The notes: a model not told the origin generated them from the letters alone. A DNA stretch of 64,000 nucleotides from Mauremys mutica (GCF_020497125.1 NC_059073.1:144283012-144347011); one strand, 5' to 3'. Positions 23,161-34,739 are shown, counted from the stretch's first letter. Numbers and translations are program-made.

Positions 23161-23281
23161 CGACTGCAACTGGTTGACATTATCCATGTGCGAGGCTGTA
23201 TCCATGCAGTTGGCCTGTGGTTTAAAGACAACTTTGAAGTCACTTTTGGGATAGTTTGTACCTTGCTGCTTCCACAGGTAC
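23161..23281 (+). CDS. Tetraspanin (TSPAN15-like), exon with loop end and first half of TM4
   Basis: After the acceptor 'ttctgcttgcag' the exon encodes RLQLVDIIHVRGCIHAVGLW followed by FKDNFEVTFGIVCTLLLPQ. The 'VRGC...WF.DN' pattern and the LLPQ in TM4 are those of TSPAN15; I estimate about half the residues agree with the mammalian protein, too few for a plain orthologue. Two donors are possible: CAG|gtacgt (end 23277, phase 0) or GTAC|gtgaga (end 23281, phase 1). Only the second keeps the hydrophobic frame of the exon at 29417. The encoded part sits at the membrane: the last loop Cys, then the fourth transmembrane helix. It could also be a diverged pseudogene, but the splice sites and frame are intact. 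Confidence 0.85.
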
Positions 23282-24271
23282 GTGAGAACTCTTTGTCGTT
23301 CACTATCGTCATCCTAAGGGACTTGCCCACTTGTCCTTTTCCAATCATTACTTGCAGGGTTATGTGAAAGGGGGGAAATCTACTTTATTTTCACCTCTAG
23401 CTTTGTGTTACAGCTGGAAAATGGTCCTCTGCTTCCTCTGAAGAGGACATAGAGAAGGATGGTTGTTACCTGCTATACTGATCTGCTAAAATTAGATGGG
23501 CTTTCACACTTCTTCAGCTAAGTGCAATGGAATGTATGGGTACATCCTGGGGTGAAAGGACATGGGAAAGATCTTCTTGTTTTCCTTTCCAAAAATTTAA
23601 CAGCTATATGTATCCTGGTGTTAGCCAACTAAGCATTAAGCAGTTTGGGGCTTCTGGATCTTGCCAGTTAAAATCTGCAAGTAATGTATTGAACTGTTTT
23701 GTGTTCACTCCTTTAGGAGACTGGACTTGCTGTGTCCTTTATAGACTGTTGGAATGAAATTAGGTACTTTGTCCTTAATGCAGGCCGCTGCTTCAGTGAG
23801 CTTCCAGGAGTAAGACCGTATGAGGGGGGACCACCATCTTCTGGAGCACACCTGTAACCCTGGGCTCCTCTGCTATATTGTCCCAACAAGTATTAACTCT
23901 CGGCTTTGATTTTGCAAAACCAGAAATGGTTTGGACTCAGGTCCCATCTCATGTGAACCCCACAAAACTGGTTCTGCTCCACCTCCGATTTTTGTTTACA
24001 GAGAATTCTTTGAATGTAAACATCAAGATATACATTAACACAAAAGGGGAACTTTCCCTTTTCCAGAGGGAGTGCACAGCATTGAAAGATCATCAATTAG
24101 TTCTTAAGCAGAAACCTATTTCTGCAAGACAAGGGTGTTCATAGAAACTGGCAGAGCTGAACATACAGCCCAATGGCCTCTTGTTTTACTTAGCCATGAA
24201 CACACACTGTTGCCAATAGCAATGCACTTTGTCAGCACCAATGGTTGTTACTGCATCCTGTAGTTCAGAGG

Positions 24272-24576
24272 CAGGGGCGGCTCTAGGATTTCCGCCGCCC
24301 CAAGCAGGGCGGCACGCTGCGCGGGGGCGCTCTAGCGGTCGCCGGTCCCGCGGCTCCGGTGGACCTCCCGCAGACGTGCCTGTGGAGGGTCCGCTGGCCC
24401 CACGGCTCCGGTGGACCTCCCACAGATGTGCCTGCGGATGCTCCACCGGAGCCGCGGGACCAGCGGCCCCTCCGCAGGCACGTCTGCGGGAGGTTTACCG
24501 GAGCCGCCTGCCGCCCTCCCGCTGGGACGCCGCCCCAAGCGCGCGCTTGGCGCGCTGGGGTCTGGAGCTGGCCCTG
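24272..24576. mobile_element. GC-rich hAT MITE, copy 1
   Basis: It starts 'caggggcggctctagga' and ends 'tctggagctggccctg', with 'ttcagagg' duplicated on both sides (24264-24271 and 24577-24584). The interior is GC-rich and made of inverted and repeated 'cggctccggtggacctccc' units, so it folds back on itself. The open frames inside are artefacts of high GC. Copies 2 and 3 are at 49196 and 63094. Confidence 0.9.
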
Positions 24577-25079
24577 TTCAGAGGAATAAGTCACTGGAAA
24601 TCAGGTACACTATTCTAATCTCATTGGTATGTTGCTAGACAACTTTCTTGAGCATACTCTTGTGTCACCAGTCACATCCCTCGCCAATTAACCTGTGATG
24701 GCCTAAAATATTGGATATGTGGTAATTTTTTTTTCTATTTTTATTTGCTCCTGAAGAAAGGTTATGGCGTGCATTGATGCATACAGTTTCTGTGCCTGCT
24801 ACAAAATGTTCTCTAACTGTGCAGACATGCGATCCAGTCAGTCTTTCATGGTGAAAGGAATCTGTTTACTGAATAGTATGAATCTGCAGCATTTATGGCC
24901 AGTTTTGGGGCTTGCTTTCTAAACTGATTGGTTTTGAGTTGCTTTCTCAGCTGACTGCATGTTTAATGGACCCATTTAATTTTGACATAAGGTGCTTGGA
25001 ACAGCTACCAGAAGAACCCAAGCTGGGGACATATAATAATATACTAGAGGCTAAAACAGAGGGAGTCCTGACTGGGACT

Positions 25080-25178
25080 TGATATTTAGCATTAATTAGT
25101 CCTGCCACGAGTGCAGGGGACTGGACTAGATGACTTCTCGAGGTCTCTTCCAGTTCCACGATTCCATAATTCTATATA
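25080..25178 (+). repeat. CR1 3' tail fragment
   Basis: 'ggactggactagatgacttc' followed by 'tcgaggtctcttccagttcc' and 'attccataattctata' is a diverged CR1 3' end. A relative lies at 37555. Confidence 0.75.
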
Positions 25179-25564
25179 CCGTTATTGTTTATCCCACCTC
25201 AGCAGCCCTAAGAAAGGGGTGAAGCTTACCCACAGAGAGGATATAGGTTGTTTACCTAAGAACCTATTCACAGCAATGTAGTTTTCAGGGTGTGCTTTAC
25301 CATATTAATTGCTTTAAATTACTGCAAAGATTTTATTTTAATGCAGCACTGAAATTTTATTGATAAAGTAATAATATATAAAATCAAAGCTTTCATTGGA
25401 GCATATGTTACTGCAGCAAAGCTCTTCTACATTTGTTTTTGCAACACTTGTCAAACAGAAGATAAATGTTGAACAACCAAAATAAGGATTAAGCATAAAT
25501 TGGCAGTGGGGTGAGTACAGACTTTCGATAGGATGAGTAATTCTTATAAATTTCCTGGCCTAAG

Positions 25565-25655
25565 TAGGGAGACCAGATAGCAAGTGTGAAAAATCGGGAC
25601 ATGGGTGGGTAATAGGAGACTATATAAGACAAAGCCCTGAATTCCTGCATATAGA
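25565..25655 (+). repeat. Fragment of a dispersed turtle repeat
   Basis: 'gagaccagatagcaagtgtg' and 'aaaaatcgggacatgggtgg' with 'taataggagactatataaga' is a unit I recognise as widespread in turtle DNA, probably a MITE. Only one end is seen. Confidence 0.35.
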
Positions 25656-26190
25656 CTTTGACCCCTGCCTGTTTTTTTTTCTAATGCATTATCAGCATAT
25701 TCGCTTTATATAATTAAGTTTACAGTACCAAGTGTGCCTTATATTTGCCATTTCAAGTTTTACTCTGTTGAACATGTTGCAGTTAGACTCAAGAGCCCTG
25801 GCATTATAATATTTCCTGCCCCTTTGACCATCTGAGCAGCTGCTAGTTCTCAAACAATTTGTCAGAATCCTGCCACCTTCCCTATTTTGCTAAATATTCT
25901 GCCATCACTTTTATGGTCAGCAGTTTAATCACTTGACAAATTTCTTTCCCAAGAGCCAGTATCTGTAGAGCACTTCCCACTAGACAATGAGCGAGATTAA
26001 TATTTCCAAATTAATTACTTGTCCTTGACTTTCTCTTCTGGCCTCTTTAAATACTTTTTAATCCCCATTGCTACCTGATATAATGGGATTTCCTGCTGGA
26101 TGTAGATAAATGATGAAGTGTCTTTATTATTCAGTCTTCAATTTCTATTTCTCTAGAGGCTTTTAATAGCTATGAAGTAATATTAAATAT

Positions 26191-27252
26191 TAGGGCTACC
26201 AATTAAATGCAGTTAACTCATGTGATTAACTCAACAAAATTAATCATGATTTAAAAAATTAATCGCAATTAATTGCACTGTAAAACAATAGAATACCAAT
26301 TGAAATGTATTAAATATTTTGGATGTTTTTCTACATTTTCAAATATATTGATTTCTGTTACAACACAGAATACAAAGTGTACAGTGCTCACTTTATTAGT
26401 ATTTTTTATTACAAATATTTGCACAGTAAAAATGATCAAAGAAATAGTATTTTCAATTCATCTCATACAAGTACTATAGTGCAATCTCTTTATCACGAAA
26501 GTGTAACTTACAAATGTCGATTTTTTTTTGTTACATAACTGCACTCAAAAACAAAACAATGTCCAACTTTAGCGCCTACAAGTCCACTCAGTCCTACTTC
26601 TTGTTCAGCCAATTGCTAAGACAAACAAGTTTGTTTACATTTACGGGAGATATTGCTGCCTGCTTCGTATTTACAATGTCACCTGAAATTGAGAACAGGC
26701 ATTCGCATGGCACTTTTGTAGCCAGCGTTGCAAGGTATTTACGTGCCAAATATACTAAACATTCGTATGCCCCTTCATGCTTCGGCCATCATTCCAGAGG
26801 AATCAATAAACGCATTAATTAAATTTGTGACTGAACTTCTTAGGTGGAGAATTGTATGTCTCCTGTTCTGTACCGGCTTACTTTCACCTCTGTCTGGCAC
26901 GTAAAAATCTTGTGACACTGGCTACAACAGTGCCATGCATACGCCTGTTCTCACTTTCAGGTGACATTGTAAATAAGAAGTTGGCAGCATTATCTCCTGC
27001 AAATGTAAACAAACTTGTTTGTCTGAGCATTTGGCTGAAGTAGGGCTGAATGGATTTGTAGGCTGTAAAGTTTTACATTGTTTTATTTTTGAATGTAGTT
27101 ATTTTTTGTACATAACTCTACATTTGTAAGTTCAACTTTCATGATAAAGAGATTGTACTACAGTACTTGTATTAGGTGAATTGAAATATACTATTTCTTT
27201 TGGGTTTTTGCAGTGCAGATATTTGTAATAAAAAAATCGCTTGACAGCCCTA
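26191..27252. mobile_element. 1.06-kb foldback hAT-like element
   Basis: The ends are 'tagggct' at left and 'acagcccta' at right, with 'ttaaatat' duplicated at 26183-26190 and 27253-27260. The two arms (about 26380-26730 and 26890-27235) are diverged inverted repeats; for example 'acaaacaagtttgtttacat' occurs left and its complement right. The middle (about 26730-26880) is not repeated and may derive from an autonomous element. No intact transposase frame is present. Confidence 0.85.
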
Positions 27253-29416
27253 TTAAATATATTATCTCATATGCCATTTCTGACTTGTGTGTATTAACTG
27301 TATAACTCAATTAGGTGCTTCTTTTTTGAGTCACTGGTAAAGAAAAATTAATAATAGCTGCTCCCTGACAGTCAGGACCCCTTCAGATGTCTCACGTTGG
27401 GCTACTAAAATCGCTACGCACTTTTGAAAGCCTTGGCTATTGTACATAACCAACGTGGTGTTTATAATTCTATCACAGTGGGAGTGAAGAAGTGCTAAAC
27501 AGTTAAACTGCCACTTGGTCTATGTACTTTTTGAATTGTGTTCACTTCCTTTGTCTTATCACGAATTCCCCCATTCATTCTAAGAAGTTTTCCAGTTCTG
27601 TGGTGATACCACTTTGGAAGTGTGCTCTAGGGGCTAGATCATGGGACTGGGCTCCTGTGTTGTATTCTTAGCTCTACCAATTCAGTGTGATGGTGGGCAG
27701 ATCACAATCTCTTTGTGCTTCGGTTTCCTGATCTGCAAAATGGGGAAACTATCCATAATAGCAGCTAAGATCTCAAAGCCCCATAGACCTATTAATCCTC
27801 ACACACTCATGGCAAATTGAGGCCCAGAGATGCAGATTGGTCTGGCGAAGATCTTTCAGAGAGTCAGTGGCAGAACTGGGAACAGAATCAAAGTGTCCTC
27901 TGTCCTAGTTGTGATTTAGCTGCAGCACCATCTTTCCTGAAATCTTGGGTCCTTATCAGGACTGAGGTTTGCTTGTCAGTCGCTGCTGGTAGCTCTAAGA
28001 CTGCTTGTAAGGAAACAAAACTCAAGGGCTTGCTCATGTTTCCATGATCCTCATTCAAAGGGTGAATTTCACCCCCATGCAGAAGGCCAGCATGTAGCCT
28101 ATCCTCTCAAATTAGGATTTAAATAGCCCTCATGCTGACTTCCTGCACAGGTGTTAATTTCTACCCCAACAGAAAAGTTTATATTCCAATTGTCCAATGA
28201 AATACCTGCCACTAGTAGCAGAATAAGAAATTTCCTTGTGGGCATATTCCTTTAAGTAAATATTGTTCCCAATGCTAAATTTCCACTGTATTTGGGGACA
28301 AGGGGTATTAGAAATTTTGGTTTTCTTTGGATATCTTTATAAAGCAGTTAAACAGTGCAGTATTTTTTATCTCTGTGTGTGTGTTTGCAAAGCATGTATT
28401 TGTTTTGAGGGTGTATTTAATTGATTGAAATTGTGTGTGTGTGTGTGTGTGCGCTCGTGAACACACAGACAAAAAGAGCACAGTATTGGAATCTATATAA
28501 CACCCCTTTAGCCCAGCCCAGCCCCTCCATGACCCAATTCAGGAAAGAGGTTCTTAGTACCGGTATATTTTATGCATATCTTATCTTGTAAGACTCATGA
28601 TGGCTTGGGTTTTTTTTTAAAGCAAATCACCCAGCAATTGAAGGGACTCAGAAACAGCAAGAAAAATAATCCTCCACTGCAGTTAGAAACAAAGTAGTTG
28701 ATGATAGAAAAGAGCTATTGGTTTGAGTCTTTCCTCTGCAAATACAGGTTATGCCCTTGTCCCTCTGGTAAAGGATGTGTCAAAGTGAAACTAATATGCC
28801 ATTGGATCTACGCCAAGAAGCAGCAGCTTATACTTCTGTTGAGTCATAGGAAAAACATGTCAAGACAAAAGACTCATTAAACTTCCAGGGTTTCCTCCAC
28901 TGAAGTTTTGTCTTTTTTAAATCTCTTTTATATTCAAAAGTATCTGAAAAATGTTATTCTTCACTCCTTGACTTGCCTGTTTTGTTTTTTTGTTTTTTAC
29001 GAGGGAAAGACAAAGATGGCGAATCCTTTTGATTACACGTGCTAGACAATCAGAGCTAAATCAACAGCATCACAGCCCCAACCAAAAAGGTCATTTGTTC
29101 CTTCAACTCTCGTTAGAAAGTTATTACGGGGGCAGCTCATCTGTAAATAGCAGTAAGAGGTGCTAGAATGCAGTGCCCCATTATACTGTCTGGTGGTGCC
29201 TGCTTTATACAGTAATATAAAAACACTGGGCTTGGTGCATACTCTAGGGCTGTAATGCTGCCATAATTCACCATAATACTTCAGCAACTTCGGCCTCTGT
29301 ATCCCTCTTTCTGTCCTCATTCTTGTACTCTGGAAATACACTAGAGAGGAGTCTAAGCTGCAAAATTCAGATCTGAGGTTATTTCTTAAACATGGTCTCT
29401 CTTTCCTGTTCCTTAG
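27253..29416. other. Intron sequence with one MIR and short repeats
   Basis: It contains a MIR at about 27620-27790, a foldback unit near 28060-28170 and a (GT)n run at about 28431-28450. The acceptor 'tctctttcctgttccttag' at 29398-29416 precedes the next exon. No other coding sequence was recognised. Confidence 0.5.
27620..27790 (+). repeat. MIR SINE copy
   Basis: 'ctttgtgcttcggtttcctg' followed by 'atctgcaaaatggggaaact' is the conserved MIR core. Confidence 0.6.
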
Positions 29417-29577
29417 TTTCAGCCTGGCTTATCTCTTACCTGTCCCTGCTCCTGGTTAGAACAGAGCATCAACGTCAAACAGACAAGATCACTACTGTGG
29501 ACAGCCCTTTGGAAATTGGGGAGCATGCCATTTTCTCTGCACAGAGCAAAGCACATAGTGCCTGTGTGCTGAGCTAG
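29417..29577 (+). CDS. Tetraspanin (TSPAN15-like), probable last exon
   Basis: After 'tttcctgttccttag' the frame reads SAWLISYLSLLLVRTEHQRQ, then a polar tail ending ACVLS and a TAG at 29575-29577. Joined to the previous exon through its phase-1 donor, the product runs LLPQ-VL-SAWLISYLSLLLVRTE. This aligns with the second half of TM4 and the short cytoplasmic tail of TSPAN15-type proteins. The other splice combination (phase 0) gives a non-hydrophobic frame. The tail of about 30 residues has one Cys near its end, a possible palmitoylation site. An AATAAA is found at about 30053. This is an inference from frame and hydrophobicity and is less certain than the two upstream exons. Confidence 0.55.
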
Positions 29578-31080
29578 GGAAGTCTGTGAAAAGGCCCATT
29601 CTCTTGACAAAACCAGCATTTAAACATTCTGAATAAGGTGCCCCTTGCAAGTAGCAGTAGTGTCAGTCCTAAGAATGCAAAAATCATGAGTTGGGCTGCC
29701 AAAATCATGAGACTGGCTTAAAATCATGAGATTTGAAGGGGAAAAATACATTTTGGGTCTTCTTATTTGTGTCCTAATTATTGACCTTTTAGTGTTTGCA
29801 TTTTTGAGCTTTTCTCCACAAGTATGAGAACTAGAAACATTTAAATGTAATCTGTAATTTTTTTATGTAATAACATGACTCCATAGGCTAGGGCTTTGAG
29901 AAATACCACCTATCATGAGGCTTGAGATAAAATCATGACACTTGGCGGCAATGATTCAGGTTTTATGTGCTTGGTATGTGATAAATATACTTCTTCCTCA
30001 GTTGTCCATAGAGTCCACCAGGAAGAATAGGCTAGGCAAACCCTGTGGGGGGAATAAAAACAAATATTAAAAAAATCTTATTCCCAGAGTATTGAGAAGA
30101 GATCTTTTATTTAAGACATTCTTCATTCATGGTAAAGAAGCAGAAGTGCACAAAACACAATTATGTTTTCGCCTTTGCAGGATGCTTTAAGTATTTCTTT
30201 TTTCCCCTCTGCTCCCTTCTCTAGTAATGTTCGTGCCTCTTTGTCATTAATCTCAACCAAGCTGCAGTCTGAGGCCAAACAGTGATGCATCTCATATCAC
30301 TTTGAAAAGGATATTGTAATTTAGTTGCTGTCAGTCAGCAGTGAATTCACACTGCAGCCTTGTACTTGTGTTTAATTATGGTGCAAACCTGTATCTCGCA
30401 ACAGGTGCAATGGAGCATATAAATTTTATTCTTGCATATGAAATGTATTCTGGCTATACTGTCTTCCCAGACTCGTGAGGTAGGAGCATCTGTCCAGAGG
30501 AAGATCATACAGTTGGAGTTAACAGCTGGCTTAAAATCTCACTTCACCCATCCCCATTTGGACACCCCAGTGTTTTCTCTGCAACAGTAGAACCTTGGCT
30601 GCTGCTTTCATTGTTGTCTTTATGCTGACCCCAAAAGGAGGGTTAATATAACCAGCTGCCGTGGACACAAGAAGTGCCTTCTAATTACAGGCTATATTTC
30701 TGGAGTACTGGTAGCTGTTCCTGCTTCTTCTTCACTGCGGCTTCCAAAGGGAAATCAACACCTGTCAAAACAATCTGAGATTCTTCTATGACCTGTTTGT
30801 TTCTTAATTTAAAAAAAAATAAATACCCATATTGTGGTGTAGGTGAGTCTATCTGCAAACATATGGGCTTCTTTGGAGGTACAGTCCAAAAGATAAAGCT
30901 AGCTGCAGCTGAGAGAGAGATCTAGGCACTCTCTGCTCTGTATGGGAGGCACTGGGTTTAGTTTTTTTCTGCCTTGAAGTGTGAGAGATCCCGGACCGCA
31001 ACCCTCTCTGGGTTCTGTGAAGCTCTGCAGCTTCTTTTGCAGCATCTGCGGTTGCCACTGGCAAGAAACAGGATAGTAGC
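29578..31080. other. Possible 3' untranslated region and downstream sequence
   Basis: A repeat with several 'aaaatcatgaga' units lies at about 29665-29950; similar units are dispersed in reptile genomes. 'ggaataaaaaca' near 30053 could be the poly(A) signal of the tetraspanin gene. No further gene was recognised. Confidence 0.45.
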
Positions 31081-31206
31081 CTGAAGGCTTGTCTACACTA
31101 GTATAGCCAGCAGAGCCCCCTAGTGTGAGAGACTGTGTAAGCTGATAAAAAAAACCAGGAGTACTTGTGGCACCTTAAAGACTAACAAATTTATTTTAGC
31201 ATGAGC

Positions 31207-31240
31207 TTTCGTGAGCTAAAGCTCACTTCTTCGGATGCAT
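31207..31240 (-). ncRNA. Hammerhead-like ribozyme motif in the Penelope end
   Basis: The minus strand reads CCGAAGA (box I, normally CUGANGA), an unpaired A, stem II GTGAGC/GCTCAC, then GAAA and a short GC-TCAT-GC stem followed by TA. This is the order of a type I hammerhead core. The second base of box I is C instead of U, which should weaken or abolish cleavage. The same layout is found at 61274-61301 and, more decayed, at 9562-9589. Hammerheads in Penelope-like terminal repeats are known. Confidence 0.5.
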
Positions 31241-31431
31241 AGAATGGAACACACAGACAGGAGATATTTATACATACAGAGAACATGAAAAGGTGGAAGT
31301 ATGCATACCAACAGGCAGAGTCTAATCAATTGAGATGAGCTATCGTTAGCAGGAGGAAAAAAAACTTTTTGAAGTGATAATTAAGATGGCCCATAGAAGG
31401 TGTGAGGAGAACTTAACATAGAGAAATAGAT

Positions 31432-33249
31432 TTAATTGGTGTAATGACCCAACCATTCCCAGTCTTTGTTTAGACCACAGTTAATAGTATCTAGTTTGCA
31501 TATTAATTCAAGTTCAGCAGTCTCTCTTTGGAGTCTGTTTTTGAAGTTTTTTTGTTGCAAAATTGCCACCTTCAAGTCTGTCACTGAATGGTTAGAAAGG
31601 TTGAAGTGTTCTCCCACTGGTTTTTGAATGTTATGATTCCTGATGTCAGATTTGTGTCCATTTATTCTTTTGCGTAGAGACTGTCCGGTTTGGCCAATGT
31701 ACATGGCAGAGGGGCATTGCTGGCACATGATGGCATATATCACGTTGGTAGATGTGCAGGTGTACGAGCCCCTGATGGTGTGTCTGATGTGATTAGGTCC
31801 TGTGATGGTGTCACTTGAATGGATATGTGGACAGAGCTGGCATCGGGCTTTATTGCAAGGATAGGTTCCTGGGTTAGTGTTTATGTTGTATGGTGTGCGG
31901 TTGCTGGTGAGTATTTGCTTCAGGTTGGGAGGCTGTCTATAAGCGAGGACTGGCCTGTCTCCCAAGATCTGTGAGAGTGAGGGATCATCTTTAAGGATAG
32001 GTTGTAAATCTTTGATGATGCGCTGGAGAGGTTTTAGTTGGGGGCTGTAGGTGATGGCTAGTGGTGTTCTGTTATTTTCTTTTTTAGGCCTGTCCTGTAG
32101 TAGGTGGCTTCTGGGTACTCTTCTGGCTCTGTCAATCTGTTTTTTCACTTCAGCAGGTGGGTATTGTAGGTTTAAGAATGCTTGATAGAGATCTTGTAGG
32201 TGTTTATCTCTGTCCGAGGGATTGGAGCAAATACGGTTGTATCTTAGAGCTTGGCTGTAGACAATGGATCGTGTGGTGTGTCCGGGATGGAAGCTGGAGG
32301 CATGTAAGTAAGTATAGCGGTCAGTGGGTTTCCGGTATAGGGTGGTATTTATGTGACCATCATTTATTAGCACAGTAGTGTCTAGGAAATGGACCGCTTG
32401 TGTGGATTGGTCTAGGCTGAGGTTGATGGTGGGATGGAAATTGTTAAAATCTCGGTGGAATTCCTCGAGGGCTTCTTTTCCATGAGTCCAGATGATGAAG
32501 ATGTCATCAATGTAGCGCAAGTAGAGTAGGGGTGTTAGGGAACGAGAGTTAAGGAAGCGTTGTTCTAAGTCAGCCATAAAGATGTTGGCATACTGAGGGG
32601 CCATGCGGGTACCCATAGCAGTGCCACTGACTTGAAGATATATATTGTCCCCAAATGTGAAATAGTTGTGGGTGAGGACAAAGTCACAAAGTTCAGCCAC
32701 CAGGTTAGCCGTGATATTATCGGGGATACAGTTCCTGATGGCTTATAGTCCATCTTCGTGTGGAATGTTAGTGTAGAGGGCTTCCACATCCATAGTAGCC
32801 AGAATGGTGTTTTCTGGAAGATCACTGATGGATTGTAGTTTCCTCAGGAAGTCAGTGGTGTCTCGAAGATAGCTGGGAGTGCTGGTAGCATAGGGCCTGA
32901 GGAGAGAGTCCACATAGCCAGACAATCCTGCTGTTAAAGTACCAATGCTTGAGATGATGGGGCGTCCAGGATTTCCAGGTTTATGGATCTTGGGTAGCAA
33001 ATAGAATACACCTGGTCGGGGTTCCAGGCATGTGTCTGTATAGATCTGTTCCTGTGCTTTCTCAGGGAGTTTTTTGAGCAGATGGTGTAGTTTCTTTTGG
33101 TAATCATCAGTGGGATCAGAGGGTAATGGCTTGTAGAATGTGGAGTTAGAGAGTTGCCTGGGAGCCTCTTGTTCATATTCCGATAGTTCTCCTAAATCGC
33201 CTTGCTGACTGACATTAGCTAAGGGATGGAAGCACTCTTTCGTCAGCAC
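31432..33249 (-). pseudogene. Penelope-like RT plus GIY-YIG endonuclease, one in-frame stop
   Basis: The upstream part (32743-33249, 168 aa) contains RT fingers and palm ('YLLPKIHKPGNPGRPIIS', 'LATMDVEALYTNIP'). A single TAA at 32743-32745 interrupts the frame, which then continues unchanged into a 422-aa segment (31432-32700). That segment has 'GTAMGTRMAPQYANIFMADL', the catalytic YIDD (residues 63-66), a Cys-rich linker 'CNKARCQLCPHI' (282-292) and the GIY-YIG domain: 'IYAIMCQQC' at 321-329 and 'YIGQTGQSLRKRINGH' at 334-349. In intact elements the endonuclease nicks DNA and the RT copies the element RNA there. The N-terminus is missing through truncation. Except for the stop the frame is remarkably open, so the copy is fairly young. 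Confidence 0.9.
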
Positions 33250-33911
33250 AGTTGCAGCTACACCAGTGGTTTTGTTAGCATATCTATGTCGGGGGGGTGG
33301 AGTGGGGTGTTTTTCACACTTCTAACTGGCTTAGCTATGCCAACAAAACTTTGCAGCGTAGACCAGCTGCAAGTAGACCACTGGTCTGATCCAGTCTGAC
33401 ATTTCCTTTGTTCCTGTGAGTTTCCTTTCTTTCACATGTGCCAAACTGTTGCAGTAGTAAAGCTGAATATCTGAGTTGTTTGGTACTGGAACATTGTATC
33501 CTAAGGCTGTGATGGCTTCCCTGTCCTTAAATACTTGTGTTGCAGGGCACCAAATTCAAATCTAGGGGATAAGCACTGAAATCTCCAGTGCAGGAACTGT
33601 CTGGGGTTTGAGGGCATGTCTAACAGTGAAACTTCTGCATGGCAACCTTTACACTGGAGAGGTGAAAAGGCCAGTGTAATGGACTGTATAATTTCTCCTT
33701 TCCTCTGCACTGTACTTCACCTTTCTCTCTCTCTCCTATTACTTTCTGTCTGGGGATCTCAATGCACTTTACAGTCCTTAATGAACCAAACCTCACAACC
33801 CACCAGTGCAGGTAGGTAGGTATCCCTATTTTACAGATGGAGAAACTGGGGCATAGAGGGGTTAAGTAATTTGCCCAAGTCCTGTGGAGTAGCCACAAGA
33901 CCATCCTTCCT

Positions 33912-34206
33912 GAAGTACATAAGAGCGGCCATACTGGATCAGACCAAAGGTCCATTTAGCCCAGAATCCTGTTTTCCAACACTGGCCAATGCCAGGTGCC
34001 CCAGAGGGAATGAACAGAACAGGAATCATCAAGTGATCCATCCCCTGTCACCTATTCCCAGCTTCTGGCAAACTGAGGCTAGGGACACCATCCCTGCCCA
34101 TCCTGGCTAATAGCCATTGATGGACCTAACCTCTGTGAACTTATCTAGTTCTTTTTTGAACCCTGATTATAGTCTTGGCCTTCACAACATCCTCTGGCAA
34201 AGTTCC
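33912..34206 (-). repeat. CR1 3' end fragment
   Basis: 'acataagagcggccatactg' is followed by 'gatcagaccaaaggtccatt', the reverse complement of a CR1 3' end, and then the C-terminal part to 'cttcacaacatcctctggca'. The same subfamily is at 6661 and 62330. Confidence 0.85.
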
Positions 34207-34239
34207 CTTCAGTGCAGTGAAGCGTAGACTGCGTAGGCT

Positions 34240-34462
34240 GTCGGTCCTCCATCAGTTAAGACTGAGCTGATCACAACACATCGTCCAATCTTCTCTCACT
34301 CTGGCCATCCTTCGCCATGCTTGTCCATATCTCCTTGTTAGGAAATCATCCCACCTCTTTGGAGGACGACCGCGTGGCCGTTTCAGTTCTCGCGGATACC
34401 ACTCAGATATAGCTGCAGTCCATCTGATGTCACTGAGTCGGGCCACATGAAGCATTTGTTAA
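34240..34462 (-). pseudogene. C-terminal fragment of a LINE ORF (RTE-like)
   Basis: The 67-aa frame (34252-34455) has 'ISEWYPRELKRPRGRPPKRW' and 'WRRMARVREDWTMCCDQ'. The 'RxxGRPPxRWxDxxxK...W...AxxRxxW' pattern is typical of the C-terminus of RTE-like LINE polyproteins. The RT core is not present. The clade is a guess. Confidence 0.5.
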
Positions 34463-34487
34463 ATATTCAGCACACCCATCAACCTTT

Positions 34488-34680
34488 CATTATTATTATT
34501 CGTTTGTGTTGTGGTAGCACCTAGGAGCCCTAGTCATGGTGCAGGACCCCACTGTGCTAGGTGCTGTACAAACACAGAACAAAAAGATGGTCCCTGCTCC
34601 AGACAGCCTACAATTGAAGTATAACACAAGGGACAATGGGTGGATACAGACACTGTAATGGGAGCATACAAGGTAGCAAT
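34488..34680 (+). repeat. Dispersed amniote repeat of unnamed family
   Basis: 'ggtagcacctaggagcccta', 'gtgctaggtgctgtacaaac' and 'acagaacaaaaagatggtcc' form the best copy of a unit also seen near 4030, 18055, 19871 and 62890. Confidence 0.55.
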
Positions 34681-34739
34681 GAGACGGTATAGGTCTACAT
34701 GCCCCATAGAGGTCTCAGCACATCAACAGCCTAACCGCT

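Larger units (their letters stand above)
31150..33252 (-). mobile_element. Penelope-like retroelement, 5' truncated
   Basis: On the minus strand the order is RT, linker with Cys residues, GIY-YIG endonuclease, then a 3' region ending in 'tgccacaagtactcctgg' at about 31155. The 3' end has the same unit as the copy at 9466. The element stops at about 33250 within the N-terminal part of the RT. It lies inside a Harbinger-type MITE. Confidence 0.9.
31082..33375. mobile_element. Harbinger-type MITE split by a Penelope-like element
   Basis: The left piece (31082-31145, 'ggcttgtctacactagtata') and the right piece (about 33255-33375, ending 'gcagcgtagaccagctg') carry inverted ends of the 'GTCTACACTA' type. 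The Penelope-like element lies between them. No clear TSD was confirmed. Confidence 0.55.

Noticed and set aside
24186..24638. Several overlapping frames of 70-130 codons on both strands
   Set aside because: GC-rich foldback hAT MITE; both strands are open because of palindromic units, with no conserved domain.
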